64,000 nt of DNA from Ichthyosporea sp. XGB-2017a (lineage: Eukaryota; Opisthokonta; Ichthyosporea), in contig PDIM01000011.1 in NCBI GenBank assembly GCA_002811675.1, positions 107,954 through 171,953 on the forward strand, in the 5' to 3' direction. Positions 22,373 to 32,743 of this stretch are shown piece after piece. Below the pieces are notes generated by a model that made no database searches, was not told the origin of the DNA, and saw only the letters and a list, made by a program, of their open reading frames with translations. Numbering within the stretch: position 1 is the stretch's first letter; each line of letters begins with the position of its first letter. The position numbers and the translations under genes are program-made.

Positions 22373-23803
22373 TCATTCCCGTGTAAACACCCGCAGCAGA
22401 ATCAGACTGCTTGGTGCAATGTGGCTAATATACTTTGTGTAAAAGCTCGTTTCTCCGTCGCGGAAGACTATTGAAAGGCTGTTCTTATCTGGGCAAATAC
22501 GCATGAGCTCCTCATTGTCACTTACGTACCTCACAGTTCCGCCGAAGGCTTCTCCCCATTCTTCACAGTCCAAGTAAAGGAATATGTCAGCACCTTCGCC
22601 TGCATGCTGTCCATCATAAAGAAGGGTGTAGTCCCCATGATCAAATTTTTGAATTTCCACAGACAGTTGGCTCAAGCTTAGTCCTGTCATTGAATTCAGT
22701 ATGTTCTGAAAATCTTCAGAGCACGAAAACTCTAGAAGCGTTTTAAGATAACTGTCTTTCTGCAAACTTGAAACATTCAGTTTACTAAACCACTTTTTGT
22801 TGGCAGGTCCTTCCCTTTCCCAAACGAGACTTCTATGTTTCAGTTCGCTTGTAATATTAGCAATAAACTCTTTATCAAAAAATGACTTTAGCTCTATAGA
22901 CGAATCTTCTAGAAATTTGTCCTGAATATTTTTCATTACACTATCTCTGCTATAACACCCATTCACTAATGAGTTTTCCTTCAATTTACCCGAGAAGGGT
23001 TCGAACTCTATTGGCTGATCACTTATCCTATGTTTCCTCTTAATGGGCTTACCATGAAACCAACCCCCCAAAGACAGTCTACTCTTGTCACCAAGAACCT
23101 CAGCCACACTGTGATAAGACTCTTCGCATACATAAAAGAAAGCCAAGCTGTTCCACTTGGGTAAATGTTCACCAACTACCTCTACAGGTTCACAGTTCTT
23201 ATCAACTCCAAAAATATTTAAGCAGCCGCCATCTTGCCTTGACCATTCAGGATCAACAAGGTACAGAATGAAAGCGATTCTCCTTCCTTCCAGTTCATCA
23301 TCGTGACACAACAAGTGACCACCCTTTTCATACCTTGAGCAGTTCATATCGATTTTATCATTCAGTTCAAGGCCGGTTGTTTTCTTCATGAATTTTCTAC
23401 ACTGTTCAAAAAAGCAATCTCGAAAACTGCAAATAACCGGCTCTTCATTGTTCTTTAAATCAGAAGTCTGAAAAAATTCAAACAAATCGTTCGATCTGGT
23501 TCCATACTTTTGCACTAGTAACTTTGACTTTAGTTCGTCCAGCCCTTCTTCCTTACAAAAATTTTCTATAATGCAAACTTTAAATGGCTCCTTTTTAACC
23601 GTAACACTATCAGTAAATCGTGTCTCTTCCACTTGTTCCCCATTCAAAGCCTTACGGAGGTAACCTTGAAAATCGTCCGTCAGGTACTTTTCATTAATCA
23701 CACTCTCTAGTCTTAGGCTTTTACAATGGTTAGCCTCTAAATCTTTCCTCTCCAAGCCAGTATCGGCGCCTTCCCCAGCAAATTCTCTCTTTTCCCCGCC
23801 CAT
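22373..23803 (-). CDS. OGFOD1: 2-oxoglutarate/Fe(II) prolyl hydroxylase OGFOD1/Tpa1
   Basis: Oxygenase that hydroxylates a proline of ribosomal protein uS12 (RPS23) and affects translation termination in animals and yeast. Single exon, 476 aa. The N-terminal catalytic double-stranded beta-helix domain contains the iron ligands His and Asp in LLCHDDELEGRRIAFILYLV, nearly identical to my recollection of the human protein. The second His is in CEESYHSVAEVL, and the 2-oxoglutarate-binding Arg is in KSRLSLGGWFHG. The C-terminal half (residues ~270-476) is the degenerate second oxygenase-like domain typical of Tpa1/OGFOD1. All catalytic residues are present. It lies upstream of the U1A-like gene in the same orientation. 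Confidence 0.95.
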   Translation of the reverse strand: MGGEKREFAGEGADTGLERKDLEANHCKSLRLESVINEKYLTDDFQGYLRKALNGEQVEETRFTDSVTVKKEPFKVCIIENFCKEEGLDELKSKLLVQKYGTRSNDLFEFFQTSDLKNNEEPVICSFRDCFFEQCRKFMKKTTGLELNDKIDMNCSRYEKGGHLLCHDDELEGRRIAFILYLVDPEWSRQDGGCLNIFGVDKNCEPVEVVGEHLPKWNSLAFFYVCEESYHSVAEVLGDKSRLSLGGWFHGKPIKRKHRISDQPIEFEPFSGKLKENSLVNGCYSRDSVMKNIQDKFLEDSSIELKSFFDKEFIANITSELKHRSLVWEREGPANKKWFSKLNVSSLQKDSYLKTLLEFSCSEDFQNILNSMTGLSLSQLSVEIQKFDHGDYTLLYDGQHAGEGADIFLYLDCEEWGEAFGGTVRYVSDNEELMRICPDKNSLSIVFRDGETSFYTKYISHIAPSSLILLRVFTRE

Positions 23804-24305
23804 AATGTGATGCGTCCTTGTTCTCCAAATACACGCTGCTTACAATATCGACACAAATCCCGCTTTATCGGTTACTGTGTACTTCACCTTCAATAATATT
23901 CATTGGCTGGTCATAATAAAAGTGCTATAAGTTCTGTACTTAGCAGGTATATCCTTCCCCTAACTTCCTTCCTTCACATGGTCCTCTACATGGTCATCCT
24001 GCACGCTGCCGGTTACTCTCCACTAGAGTAGAGAGGGGCAGTTAGTTTTGGTTTGCAAACTGTTTCAGCTCTGCTATGTAATTGCGTCTCCGAGGTTTAC
24101 TGCAGTCTCTCTTTTATTGTATGACATTAATTCGCATCTATCCGCAGCAACCCTGTTGACCAGAATCTAGGATCCTTTGCTACATCCTCATCCCGTCCAT
24201 CATAATGTCACATAAATATTTACAAGGGAAGTTGTGTTCGATAATATATTGTAGATGAGGCAGACGAGACCCTGTGATACGCATGAGCCAAGCCTAAGCT
24301 TCACA
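23804..24305. other. Intergenic between tandem genes, 502 bp
   Basis: OGFOD1 promoter side and 3' flank of the U1A-like gene. No exon, RNA gene or repeat recognised. Confidence 0.5.
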
Positions 24306-25042
24306 CTAACGTTTGGAAAATGAAATTCTCAATTCATTTGCCGGTCCAATCTTGAATCCCTGAAGCCCGGTTTTAGCATCAGCAGCTTGCTGCTCTAGTT
24401 CAAATTCCACAAATGCGATATCACCCCTCCCTGGAACTGAACGAGCTTCCTTAAACCCAGGAAACTGTTTAAACAGCTCTGAAAGCATGCTTTCATTAAA
24501 TTCCTCTGAAATGTTTTCAACGAACAAAATTTCATGTCTGACTTCTTCCATTTCAACATCTTGATCCCCTGCTGCGTGACCGTGAAACCCATTCGCTGCA
24601 GCCTTTGCAGGCTTTTCTGCCAAAATTTCCGTAACAGATTTTCGCTCAGTTCTTGGTCTTTCTGTAAAATTACCCTTCTTCTTTGCAATTATATCCGATT
24701 CAGTCTTTGCGTAGGCAATGCGCTACATTTCCATGGCAGAAAAAGAAAGGATTAAGAGTGTCAGCAACTGAAATCAAAACTCATTTCACTTTGGACTTTA
24801 CTTACCATTGGTTTGTCGTAGAACATAATGCCCTGTAGGCTCCTCAGCGCTTGCGTAGCGCTAAACAAATCTTGAAATATAATGAACGCTTGTCCTCTAG
24901 CTCTGAATGTTTTGATTGCGACTATATCGAGGATCACACCAAACTGGCCAAACAAAAAGTAAAGGGACTTTTTCAGCTCATCCTTTTTAACCTTTTCGTT
25001 GAGATTGTTAACGTAGAGCGTATTATTTGGAGGCAAGTCCAT
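24306..25042 (-). CDS. U1A/U2B''-type snRNP protein (two RRMs)
   Basis: Spliceosomal snRNP protein, 217 aa, exons 25042-24806 and 24722-24306 with an 83-nt phase-0 intron (GTAAGT...TGTAG). RRM1 (residues ~8-85) has RNP2 [20 protein letters not shown] and RNP1 [12 protein letters not shown]. The splice joins YDKPM to [17 protein letters not shown], exactly the U1A/U2B'' motif (KPMRIQYAKTDSDIIAKxKG). RRM2 (~145-217) starts [11 protein letters not shown] and ends LRISFSKR. Many non-vertebrate lineages have one protein, like fly SNF, serving both U1 and U2 snRNPs, so I do not choose between SNRPA and SNRPB2. Divergent to AK6. Confidence 0.95.
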
Positions 25043-25360
25043 TGTTAATCACCAATTTATATATAACAGGATCCACACACTGTGAGACACAAAGGCACAT
25101 GAATAAAATAACAACACAAACACAACTAATAGAACAGCAGCTATAAATTAATAACCCTAATCCCTCATGCAGCTGATCATAGTACTGCCATGTGATTTTT
25201 AAAATATCAATGATAATAGTCCACTGTGCTGCACAAGCTTAGCCTTATAACTTGTAGCTTTTGTTGTTTAGATTTACTACATAAGAACAGCCCTGCAAGG
25301 AAGCCGAAGGAAGGTATCTGAGTGTTTAGAAGTGTGGTGGAAAGAGAGATTAAATATATA
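25043..25360. other. Divergent promoter region, U1A-like / AK6
   Basis: A 318-bp shared upstream region with AT-rich sequence. No exon recognised. Confidence 0.5.
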
Positions 25361-25975
25361 ATGGGAATGAGTATAATGACAGCAAATGGTGATTCATCCA
25401 TGAATGGAGATGGAAGCATGGGTTGTGCTCCAAAGGTGCCTCGCAATGGCACAAAGTATCCGAATATCTTGGTGTGTGGGACTCCAGGAACTGGGAAAAC
25501 TACTTTTTGTGAGCTCTTGGTTGCAACTTGTGAAGAACTTTTACGACATGTGAATATCGGCGATCTTGTTAAGGAAAAGAAGCTTGATGAGGGATATGAT
25601 GAAGAGTACGAATGCTTGGTCATTGACGAAGATGCAGTCTGTGATGAGATTGAAGAAATGATGACCGATAATAACAATAGAGGGGGACTCGTTGTTGATT
25701 ACCATGGGTGCGATTTCTTTCCGGAAAGATGGTTTGATTTGGTTATTGTCTTGAAAACAAACAATACAACATTGTATGACAGATTGAGTGCCAGAGGATA
25801 CAGCCAGAAGAAGTTGGAGAAAAATGTTGAGTGTGAAATCATGGAAGCTATTTTGGCCGAAGCTCTTGACAGCTATTCCGAAGATATTGTTAAATCCATG
25901 CAGAGCGACACCATTGAAGACATGGAGCAAAATGTTACGGAAGTGGGTGATTGGTTTTTTGATTTTACAAAATAA
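25361..25975 (+). CDS. AK6: Adenylate kinase 6 (AK6/Fap7/hCINAP)
   Basis: Nuclear adenylate kinase/ATPase needed for late 40S ribosome maturation (Fap7 in yeast, with uS11). 204 aa, single exon. The start chosen is the ATG at 25361 because the frame upstream has only a GTG. The P-loop CGTPGTGKTTFCELL lies at residues ~39-53. It is followed by the AK6-specific NIGDLVKEKKL, DEEYECLVIDEDAVCDEIE, DYHGCDFFPERWFDLVIVL and RLSARGYSQKKLEKNVECEI, all in the expected order. The ~33-residue N-terminal Ser/Gly/Met-rich extension before the P-loop is longer than in human or yeast (about 8-12), so translation may start at a later ATG. Catalytic features are intact. Confidence 0.95.
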   Translation: MGMSIMTANGDSSMNGDGSMGCAPKVPRNGTKYPNILVCGTPGTGKTTFCELLVATCEELLRHVNIGDLVKEKKLDEGYDEEYECLVIDEDAVCDEIEEMMTDNNNRGGLVVDYHGCDFFPERWFDLVIVLKTNNTTLYDRLSARGYSQKKLEKNVECEIMEAILAEALDSYSEDIVKSMQSDTIEDMEQNVTEVGDWFFDFTK

Positions 25976-26319
25976 GAATTGAAGTTTTTAACTTATGGAC
26001 GCCCTTGTGCTGCACCTGCTGTACTTGACGCGCTGTAGATAAAATCCACACCACACACCATTGCACTCATCCATCTCCATATGTTTCCTATCTTGCTGTG
26101 TTGTCTGGTGCTATTCAGACTCGCTCTGTGATTCAGAGGGCGGCGAATAAAGAAATATTACACGACTGATTTGAATTGTACACGGCGAGTTTTTATTTAG
26201 AGTGTAGGCGGAAAGGAGACAATTGCCGCTTCAAAGTATGTCAAAGTGCTGCTATCCACCCAGTGGTAACAGCTCTCCCAGAGAAAATCAACAAGGACAT
26301 CAAGTGAGGTAAAAGTAAG
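25976..26319. other. Intergenic between convergent genes, 344 bp
   Basis: 3' flanks of AK6 and the bL31m gene. No coding exon seen. Confidence 0.5.
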
Positions 26320-26658
26320 TTATGCTCTATATTTCTCTTTAAATCGCCCAATAGCCCCCGTGGTGTCAATAGTGGCAACCTTCTTTACACGTGAGCCCTC
26401 CCCGTCATTCAAATAATCAAGACGATTAAATATCCACTCTTGATTGTGACTGTTTTTATAATAGTACATAGAGCCGTCGGTCTGTACGACTTTAGTAAGG
26501 TATTGCTTTGGCTTTGCCCCTCTTCTATATTCTCTGCACAATAAAAAAGATCCTGAGCTAGCAGCAATATTGATCGAAGGTCGGGCATGCAATTTTCCCA
26601 AAAGTTTTGCAGACGATCCGAAATTCGCAGGCGAAAGGCACAGCATCATCATGCTCAT
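26320..26658 (-). CDS. Probable mitochondrial ribosomal protein bL31m
   Basis: Short single-exon gene, 112 aa. The N-terminal ~45 residues are rich in Ser, Ala, Leu, Lys and Arg with no acidic residue, as expected of a mitochondrial presequence. The rest resembles mitochondrial bL31 (yeast Mrpl36-type). A basic segment RRGAKPKQYLTKVVQTDGSM corresponds to the family's LTDGS strand, then comes NQEWIFNRLD. The C-terminal VATIDTTGAIGRFKEKY parallels the D-x-x-G-x-x-x-RF-x-x-KY ending. Classical zinc-binding cysteines are absent, as in many mitochondrial forms. The call rests on this motif pattern recalled from memory and is less secure than its neighbours; a different organellar basic protein remains possible. 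Confidence 0.6.
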   Translation of the reverse strand: MSMMMLCLSPANFGSSAKLLGKLHARPSINIAASSGSFLLCREYRRGAKPKQYLTKVVQTDGSMYYYKNSHNQEWIFNRLDYLNDGEGSRVKKVATIDTTGAIGRFKEKYRA

Positions 26659-27309
26659 TAGTTATTCGCAATCACAGAACCGCTAAGAAAATAACTAAAA
26701 AAAAAGCAATATATCCAAGAATCGAGCTCCTCTTCCAGGTCTACGTTCGTTAAAGTCCAAGGGATGGTCTATGAGGCAGGGCAGTGTACGAATCCACCCT
26801 CTCCACCAGCACTGTGTTAATCCAATCCGTCTGTTGGTTCCTCTTGCCAGTCAGTGTTTCAAACACACACACACAAGTCACAACAATATTTATAATAAAT
26901 AAGCCTCCCTTAGTCAATTAGCACTCCCAGCCATAACCCTCCCCCGTCCCCATCCCTCGTGTCACGAAACTCTCCCCTCTAGTCCCCTCCCCCTCTTGAC
27001 TTGTTACTCCTTGTGTTACTTGGTGCATGAGTGCCTCATGCTACATAACATTTTGTGTAGTTCGTTAGTTACTCGAGTTGGTTGATTACTATAGACCCCC
27101 ACCCCTCTGTGTGAAGGAAGATCCACCACCCTTTGTGTTGCCTTACTGCATAGCTGGCCCACTGAGCACTGAGTGAGTGATTCCTCCCTCGCTACTGGTT
27201 ACTGCTACTTGTACTAGTCATATCTGTATCTCGCCAGAGAATCAATCGTACCGCCCTTTCGTGTGCTCACCATTTATTGCGCTTTGATAGTACTGGCTTA
27301 TTTGTAATC
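26659..27309. other. Divergent promoter region, bL31m / RPC6
   Basis: A 651-bp region with a short CA repeat near 26863-26875 and C-rich stretches around 26930-27000. No exon or RNA gene recognised. Confidence 0.5.
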
Positions 27310-28275
27310 ATGGCTGCGGTAAAAATTGAAGGGGGCCTTTTGGTCACAAAGGACGCTTTGGAGGAGAAGGTGCTTAATATATGCAAAATGGATCCTCAAG
27401 GTATAACAGACGATTTCTTGAAGCAAACCTTGTCGCCTGGGGAAGTAGATATGCGAGTTCAGGCTATCAATGGGCTGTTGAATGGAGATAAGATTGATCT
27501 TATGCAAAATCCAAATGGGCAGATTATGTATAGGGCAAAAGATGACAAGGAGCTAAACAAATTTGAGGGAATGTCTCCTGTAGAGCGTTTGGTATACCAG
27601 ATTGTTCAAGAAGCGGGTAATAAGGGAATATGGACAAGGGATTTAAGGCACAAAAGTAACCTTCAGCAAACCGAAATAAGCAAAATTCTAAAATTAATGG
27701 AGAACAGGAAACTAATCAAATCTGTAAAATCTGTACAAGCTTCCAAAAAAAAAGTTTACATGCTTTACGAACTTGAACCAGATCGATCATTAACTGGGGG
27801 GGCATGGTATAGTGAGCAGGAGTTTGAATCTGAGTTCGTAGAAGTCTTGAATACTTATTGTTATAGATTCATTTTGCAAAAGAAGAGCGAAGCTGAAGAC
27901 TCTCCTGATCCGGTTATCCGAGCTACAAAGGGCTATGCAACGTCCAAAGAGGTAAAAGAGTACATTGAGGGGTTAAAATTGAGTAAAGTAGAACTTTCAG
28001 TGGAAGACATTGAATCTATCTTAGATATTTTGATATTTGATGGCAAAGTGGAGGAGATTACTGTGGGACTTTTGAAATTGCCTATGATTTCTTCCAAGAA
28101 GCTACCCTCGGATACCAAACTATATAGAGTCATTCCGGGGGAAGTTCGAAGGTCCGCAGCAGCAGGCTCCGTGTTTACACCTTGTATTGGGTGCGGAAAT
28201 TTTGGCTTTTGTGATAAAAGTGGCCCTGTAAATGCTTCAAACTGTGTATATATGAAGGACTGGCTTGAGTTCTAG
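27310..28275 (+). CDS. POLR3F: RNA polymerase III subunit RPC6 (C34/POLR3F)
   Basis: Pol III-specific subunit that binds TFIIIB and opens the promoter; nuclear. 321 aa, single exon, starting at the ATG at 27310 (upstream the frame has only a TTG). Winged-helix domains occupy residues ~8-160: GITDDFLKQTL, SPVERLVYQIVQEAGNKGIW, then TRDLRHKSNLQQTEISKILK, which is highly typical of C34. The middle has KKVYMLYELEPDRSLTGGAW followed by YSEQEFESEFV. The C-terminus carries four cysteines in CIGCGNFGFC...NASNCVYMKDWLEF, equivalent to the iron-sulfur cluster ligands of human RPC6 (pattern C-x2-C-x5-C-x10-C). The length matches the family (about 316-317 aa). Confidence 0.97.
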   Translation: MAAVKIEGGLLVTKDALEEKVLNICKMDPQGITDDFLKQTLSPGEVDMRVQAINGLLNGDKIDLMQNPNGQIMYRAKDDKELNKFEGMSPVERLVYQIVQEAGNKGIWTRDLRHKSNLQQTEISKILKLMENRKLIKSVKSVQASKKKVYMLYELEPDRSLTGGAWYSEQEFESEFVEVLNTYCYRFILQKKSEAEDSPDPVIRATKGYATSKEVKEYIEGLKLSKVELSVEDIESILDILIFDGKVEEITVGLLKLPMISSKKLPSDTKLYRVIPGEVRRSAAAGSVFTPCIGCGNFGFCDKSGPVNASNCVYMKDWLEF

Positions 28276-28517
28276 GGCAAAATACGGATTTATGTGCACC
28301 GTGTTGTTGGAATTGGGCGCATGGGAAAAGCGTCTGGGATACAAGGTGTCTTTTGTAAATAGTCAAGGCGAGTTGTTGAATTACCGTGTCATGGTTCATG
28401 ACTTTTCTTCACCGAAAAGAGAAGTGTCCAATGGAACTTCGAAAGAAATACACGCTGCACCGCGGGATAATAAATTATTGTAAAATAAGTTAACAAAGAA
28501 ACCTTTATTGCAGCCCT

Positions 28518-29771
28518 TTACCAGTTCATAATAGCTTGGACTTTGGGAAGAAGATATTTTGCCAAATTGTCTTGCGCCTTCACATTCCTGTGTTTTTCGC
28601 ATCCAGCAGAGCTTAGCCCAGGTGACCCTGGGATATTGATGTACTTGATCGTTCGAAGGTCTTTGGATCCTATCTTGCTTGCAAAAGAAGTAGTAGCTTG
28701 TTCCACAAATGGACAAGGGCTGTATTCGTCCTGAGTAACCCCTCCGCACAAAGTAATAATGCTAATTGGCTTCTTTCCCTCAGTCGGCTTGTAGGATTGA
28801 ATAATTTTCTCAATTAGCATCTTATAGCCATTCACAAACGTTGTGTTGTCTGGGTGTTTGAAGTAGTAGTCATTTGATCCCAGCAGGATCATGACTAAGT
28901 CGGGAACGTTGTTAGCAAAATCATAAACATTAAGTTCGGCAGGTATGTTCTGCTTGTAGTGTGCAGGGTTCACAGCAAGGGTTCGGTTCCAAAGTTCAGG
29001 CATTGTCTTTGCATTGAACGCATAATCAAAATTGAACAGGTCAGTAAGTAGGCGATGATATTTTTTAATGAATCCCGGAATGGCATTTTGAACTACTCCT
29101 TTTCCACTCCAAGCTTCAATGGCTACTTCAGCATTCAATTCTTTTGCCATAGCTATGGGCCATCCTTTACCGCAGTCTTGGTTATGAATCTGATTTTCGA
29201 CAGCACAGACGAAAGTATCTATGAAACTACCGCTTTTCCCTAAGATCCCAAAGCCATTGGAATCTGAATCTCCAAATACCTCAATTTTCCTTGTCTCTGA
29301 AGATTTCCATGGGTGGATTTTCACGTCTGAATTGAAATCAAACGAATGGATAGACACCTGGCGCGGGTACTTCAATATCTTGGACAAAAAATATGATGCT
29401 TCGTTAAGTTTCTGAAATTTCAAGGTATATACTTTGCTCTTGTCAAAGGAATAATCAATAGGGTATACGGTGAGTTGAGTATCGGTTGAGAAATCATAAA
29501 GGTCATTTACACCCTCACTGGTGATGTACACTCTAAACTTATTATTACCACCATTCATGTGCACACTGGCTGTCTTTAGATTGGACAAAATCATTGATGC
29601 CGATACACACGGCCAATCCATGTGGGTAACTCCATTGTACTTGAGTACACGTCCCACGTAGTGAACGTGAGAACCAGTAGACGGAAGTTTGGTTACACCC
29701 CTGTTTAAAGTAAAGCAAGAAGCTGATGCAGCACACAGTACCACAAGCAGTAGTTTCAAAATATCTTTCAT
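28518..29771 (-). CDS. Secreted SGNH esterase, carbohydrate esterase family 2-like
   Basis: Predicted secreted deacetylase/esterase, 417 aa, single exon. The ATG at 29771 begins a clear signal peptide (MKDILKLLLVVLCAASASCF), cleaved near residue 20. An N-terminal jelly-roll-like domain (GRVLKYNGVTHMDWPCVSAS) precedes the SGNH hydrolase domain, the order seen in CE2 enzymes. Catalytic blocks: Ser in EVFGDSDSNGFG (the usual GDSxTxGxG, altered here to GDSDSNGFG), Asn in LLGSNDYYF, and His in GCEKHRNVKAQDNLAKYL, where CE2 proteins have GCxxHPxxxxH. The catalytic acid typical of SGNH enzymes would be the Glu three residues before or lie elsewhere, as CE2 enzymes often use a dyad. The likely substrate is acetylated polysaccharide (inference). 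Confidence 0.8.
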   Translation of the reverse strand: MKDILKLLLVVLCAASASCFTLNRGVTKLPSTGSHVHYVGRVLKYNGVTHMDWPCVSASMILSNLKTASVHMNGGNNKFRVYITSEGVNDLYDFSTDTQLTVYPIDYSFDKSKVYTLKFQKLNEASYFLSKILKYPRQVSIHSFDFNSDVKIHPWKSSETRKIEVFGDSDSNGFGILGKSGSFIDTFVCAVENQIHNQDCGKGWPIAMAKELNAEVAIEAWSGKGVVQNAIPGFIKKYHRLLTDLFNFDYAFNAKTMPELWNRTLAVNPAHYKQNIPAELNVYDFANNVPDLVMILLGSNDYYFKHPDNTTFVNGYKMLIEKIIQSYKPTEGKKPISIITLCGGVTQDEYSPCPFVEQATTSFASKIGSKDLRTIKYINIPGSPGLSSAGCEKHRNVKAQDNLAKYLLPKVQAIMNW

Positions 29772-30679
29772 TTTCTCACTTTGTTTGATTCTCTCACTCA
29801 AGGATGGGATTGCTCGTATAATTTGCTTTAGCTTTGGATATAAATGAAAATAGTTTAAAGCAGAAGAAGGAGCTAACGCTCCTTGGCTCTTGAGCAGAAT
29901 GAAATGAGCCGGCCAATCAAGATATTAGTCTAAAGAAAATCAATTTGTCATTTTTTTGGCTTTAGACGCTCCTATTTTTCCAGATTACGAGGTACCCTCT
30001 TATTCTTTTTCAATGCGCTTTGGGGGATGTTTTGTTTTAAGTTTAATGTCTATACATTTTGCCAGCAATTTGTTTGTACTGTAAATTGACCCAGTACTTG
30101 AGGAGATATTGTTTTTCAATGTTTCAAAGCAAGCTGATTTTCTCAATTTTGTTCACAATTTTGATTTTTTTATTTTTTATTTTTTCACTCTATTTGTCGT
30201 ATTAAAACTTTTGCTGATTACCCTATAGATCATTATATTTTGTAAAATTACGAATTTGTACACCCCTTTCCCAGATCACCGATCACCCAGCTGGGCGTGG
30301 CATATAAGGAGTCCCTTATTTATGTGCCAAGTCATGTTAGGGCTAAAAATAATCTAATTGATCCCCGCAAGAAATTCATCCAGCCAATCTCCCTCGCCAA
30401 TCCCTTTACGTATCTACCTACAGTTTACAAGATCTGCGGAACATTGCCTCACCTTTTTTGCCTGATCAAACATCAGTCCCTCGATCGCTCAGCTGGCCGT
30501 AACGCTCTCAGCTGCACTCAGCATTATTATGTAGCACGTACGCATTGCGAGAGAAGGAAAAGGTTCACTGCACCTAAAAGAAGGTAGCTCTAGATTTACA
30601 AAACTATTTACACCAATGTTTATTACATTTTCATGGTCATTTCATAAGGGATGAAATGGCTGTCTCAATATTTGGGACA
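29772..30679. other. Intergenic between tandem genes, 908 bp
   Basis: Upstream flank of the CE2-like gene and 3' flank of RRN3. The left half is AT-rich with T-runs (30160-30190); the right half is more GC-balanced. Both strands were read; no exon, tRNA or snRNA seen. Confidence 0.5.
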
Positions 30680-32743
30680 CTATAAAAGTGGCTGAGACAA
30701 GCAGCTCATCAAGGCATCATGGGGGTCTTCGGAACCATCCTGAGACTCTGAATCAGACAATCCATAATCATAGTCATCATCGTCACTTTCTTTGCAATGC
30801 TCTTCCGCATCCGCTAAAAACTTACTTGATCCGGAGTCTTTTGTACTTTCACTATATTCGTCACTTACATCGACATCTTCATTATCAGCAACCAGGTCTG
30901 ATGGAACCCACTCTTGGTAAATGTTCGCAATGAAAGCGCCACTTTTCGTTAGCGGATAAGGATCAAATGGAAAAAATGTATCTAAGCCCTCTGCCCTTCC
31001 AGTGGCAGTCCTTCTCCTCAATGTGATCTTACGGTTTCGTTTGAGGATAGAATGGCAATACACCACTTCAAAAGCACGACTAATTCTGGCAAATTCTTTG
31101 ACCAATGGTTCCTGACATACCTTCAGAGGGTTTAAATTGCAAGAAATCAAGCGGTCAAATCCTAGTTTAAGAACATAATTGATACCTGCAGTTGAACTTA
31201 AGAATTCCCGATGACGAAAGCAAAAAATATACAAGACAGCTTGACAAACAGAATAAAAGAGAATGTGTTTCTGAACAGATATGACGGTTGGTTTCTCGTC
31301 ATGATCGTAGCCATCTACATATCTACACGCCCATTCCATTAGAACTTCGACCGAAGATTTCACTGTCTCCATCTTCACATACTTCCCTCGGGCAATAAAA
31401 CCTGCGATATAAGCAATGGTCGTTTGCCTAACAAATATACTTGTGCTGGAATTACCGAACGTTCTGAGCATCGAGCCCAAAAACAATTCTGGATACTTAT
31501 CATCCAATTTGCAAATAAAAAGCAAAAGAAATTGCACAGCTTTTGAACGATGAGTATGTAAAATTGTTTTGTCAAAGGCCTTTAGAAGAACCCCAAAAAG
31601 ATCATGTTTTTCTGAGGAGGATATGCAGCAATCAGTTTCCGCCTTTATCACAGTTCTTTCAATATACCTAAATAAAAGCATCATTACAGCATCCAGCTTC
31701 TCTGCCATTTCATGATTTTCACTATCCTTCTCCTCATTTTTCTCCCCAACAGAAGGTGAATTCTCATCGTCCCCAGAAAGTCGATCTTCATCAGTTTCTT
31801 TCTCACTCACGTCAACATCTGCTGCAGAAGAATGCCTATCACAGCCCCCATCTTCACCCCCATCACTATTCATATCGCCGTCTTCATCTGCTTCATCCTC
31901 TTCGTCATCAGATTCATCGTCTGATTCCACCAACTCTACTTTCACTTCGACGTCGATTTTGATGGCCTTTTCAATAATCAGCTCAACAATTTGGGACTTT
32001 AGAGAGGGAATATATGATGTCAAGGTAAGCATATTACTAACATAGTGTTCCTGAAAATCCACACCAAGGCGCTTATGAGGATAAAATTGAATGATGACTG
32101 GGAGCAGACAGGAGGCGGCAGTTGGAATTATATGTACAAGCTTCGCCAACGTTTGATGGATCCGCACAAAAGCAGCCTCCTGCTTTGCCCTTCTCACCTC
32201 TGCATCTTCTTCCGAAGGGTCATCTTCTGTTTCCCCACACTTGTAAGTAAAAAGTTTCACAAACATCTCTAAGCATGGGATGATATAGAAAGCATGGGCG
32301 CTTACAAGATTTTCTAAGAAGTTAATGTATGTGAGAACAAACTTGTCATTTTGCGACACCCACGAGACACTTAATATCGTACTTATGAGCTCGTGGTGCT
32401 CTCTTGTTACACAAGACAAACAGACTGTTAAAGCGCGTATAAGTCTTCGTGATTTTACTTTGTTTGGAGACTCATCGGAGCTAATCTCTTCCATAATATA
32501 AGCATAGCCACTATTGTTCCCATTCAACCTTTCCTTTAATTTGCTCTTAATAAAATCACTAAGAACTGCTTTCACGCATTTCTGCTCAGGTTCTTCCATA
32601 CCCACATTTTTCCTTAATGTTTGATTTGAATCAGGAACGGACTTTTTTTCCCCACTGCCCAATCCTTTGATGCCCTTTGTCCTTGAAAGCGCACTCAATC
32701 CTTCCCCGGCATTGCTGCTACTCAATCTTCTTTTTCTTGCCAT
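30680..32743 (-). CDS. RRN3: RNA polymerase I initiation factor RRN3/TIF-IA
   Basis: Factor that bridges Pol I to the core factor at rDNA promoters. 687 aa, single exon. The first true ATG (32743) gives MARKRRLSSS, a basic N-terminus; the frame upstream starts only at TTG. HEAT-repeat-type helices contain NFLENLVSAHAFYIIPCLEM, PVIIQFYPHKRLGVDFQEHY and YIPSLKSQIVELIIEKAIKI followed by DVEVK, closely parallel to the RRN3 family (PHxRxxxxxxxxYxxNLLxxxxYxPxLxxxILxLIIxxLxxxDVE). An Asp/Glu-rich insertion (~residues 285-315) follows, as in other eukaryotic RRN3 proteins. The C-terminal TFFPFDPYPLTKSGAFI is also characteristic. The tail is again acidic. No damage is apparent. Confidence 0.94.
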   Translation of the reverse strand: MARKRRLSSSNAGEGLSALSRTKGIKGLGSGEKKSVPDSNQTLRKNVGMEEPEQKCVKAVLSDFIKSKLKERLNGNNSGYAYIMEEISSDESPNKVKSRRLIRALTVCLSCVTREHHELISTILSVSWVSQNDKFVLTYINFLENLVSAHAFYIIPCLEMFVKLFTYKCGETEDDPSEEDAEVRRAKQEAAFVRIHQTLAKLVHIIPTAASCLLPVIIQFYPHKRLGVDFQEHYVSNMLTLTSYIPSLKSQIVELIIEKAIKIDVEVKVELVESDDESDDEEDEADEDGDMNSDGGEDGGCDRHSSAADVDVSEKETDEDRLSGDDENSPSVGEKNEEKDSENHEMAEKLDAVMMLLFRYIERTVIKAETDCCISSSEKHDLFGVLLKAFDKTILHTHRSKAVQFLLLFICKLDDKYPELFLGSMLRTFGNSSTSIFVRQTTIAYIAGFIARGKYVKMETVKSSVEVLMEWACRYVDGYDHDEKPTVISVQKHILFYSVCQAVLYIFCFRHREFLSSTAGINYVLKLGFDRLISCNLNPLKVCQEPLVKEFARISRAFEVVYCHSILKRNRKITLRRRTATGRAEGLDTFFPFDPYPLTKSGAFIANIYQEWVPSDLVADNEDVDVSDEYSESTKDSGSSKFLADAEEHCKESDDDDYDYGLSDSESQDGSEDPHDALMSCLSQPLL

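Noticed and set aside
28265-28483. 72-codon frame overlapping the RPC6 stop
   Set aside because: Starts inside the last conserved RPC6 codons in another frame; most likely 3' UTR.
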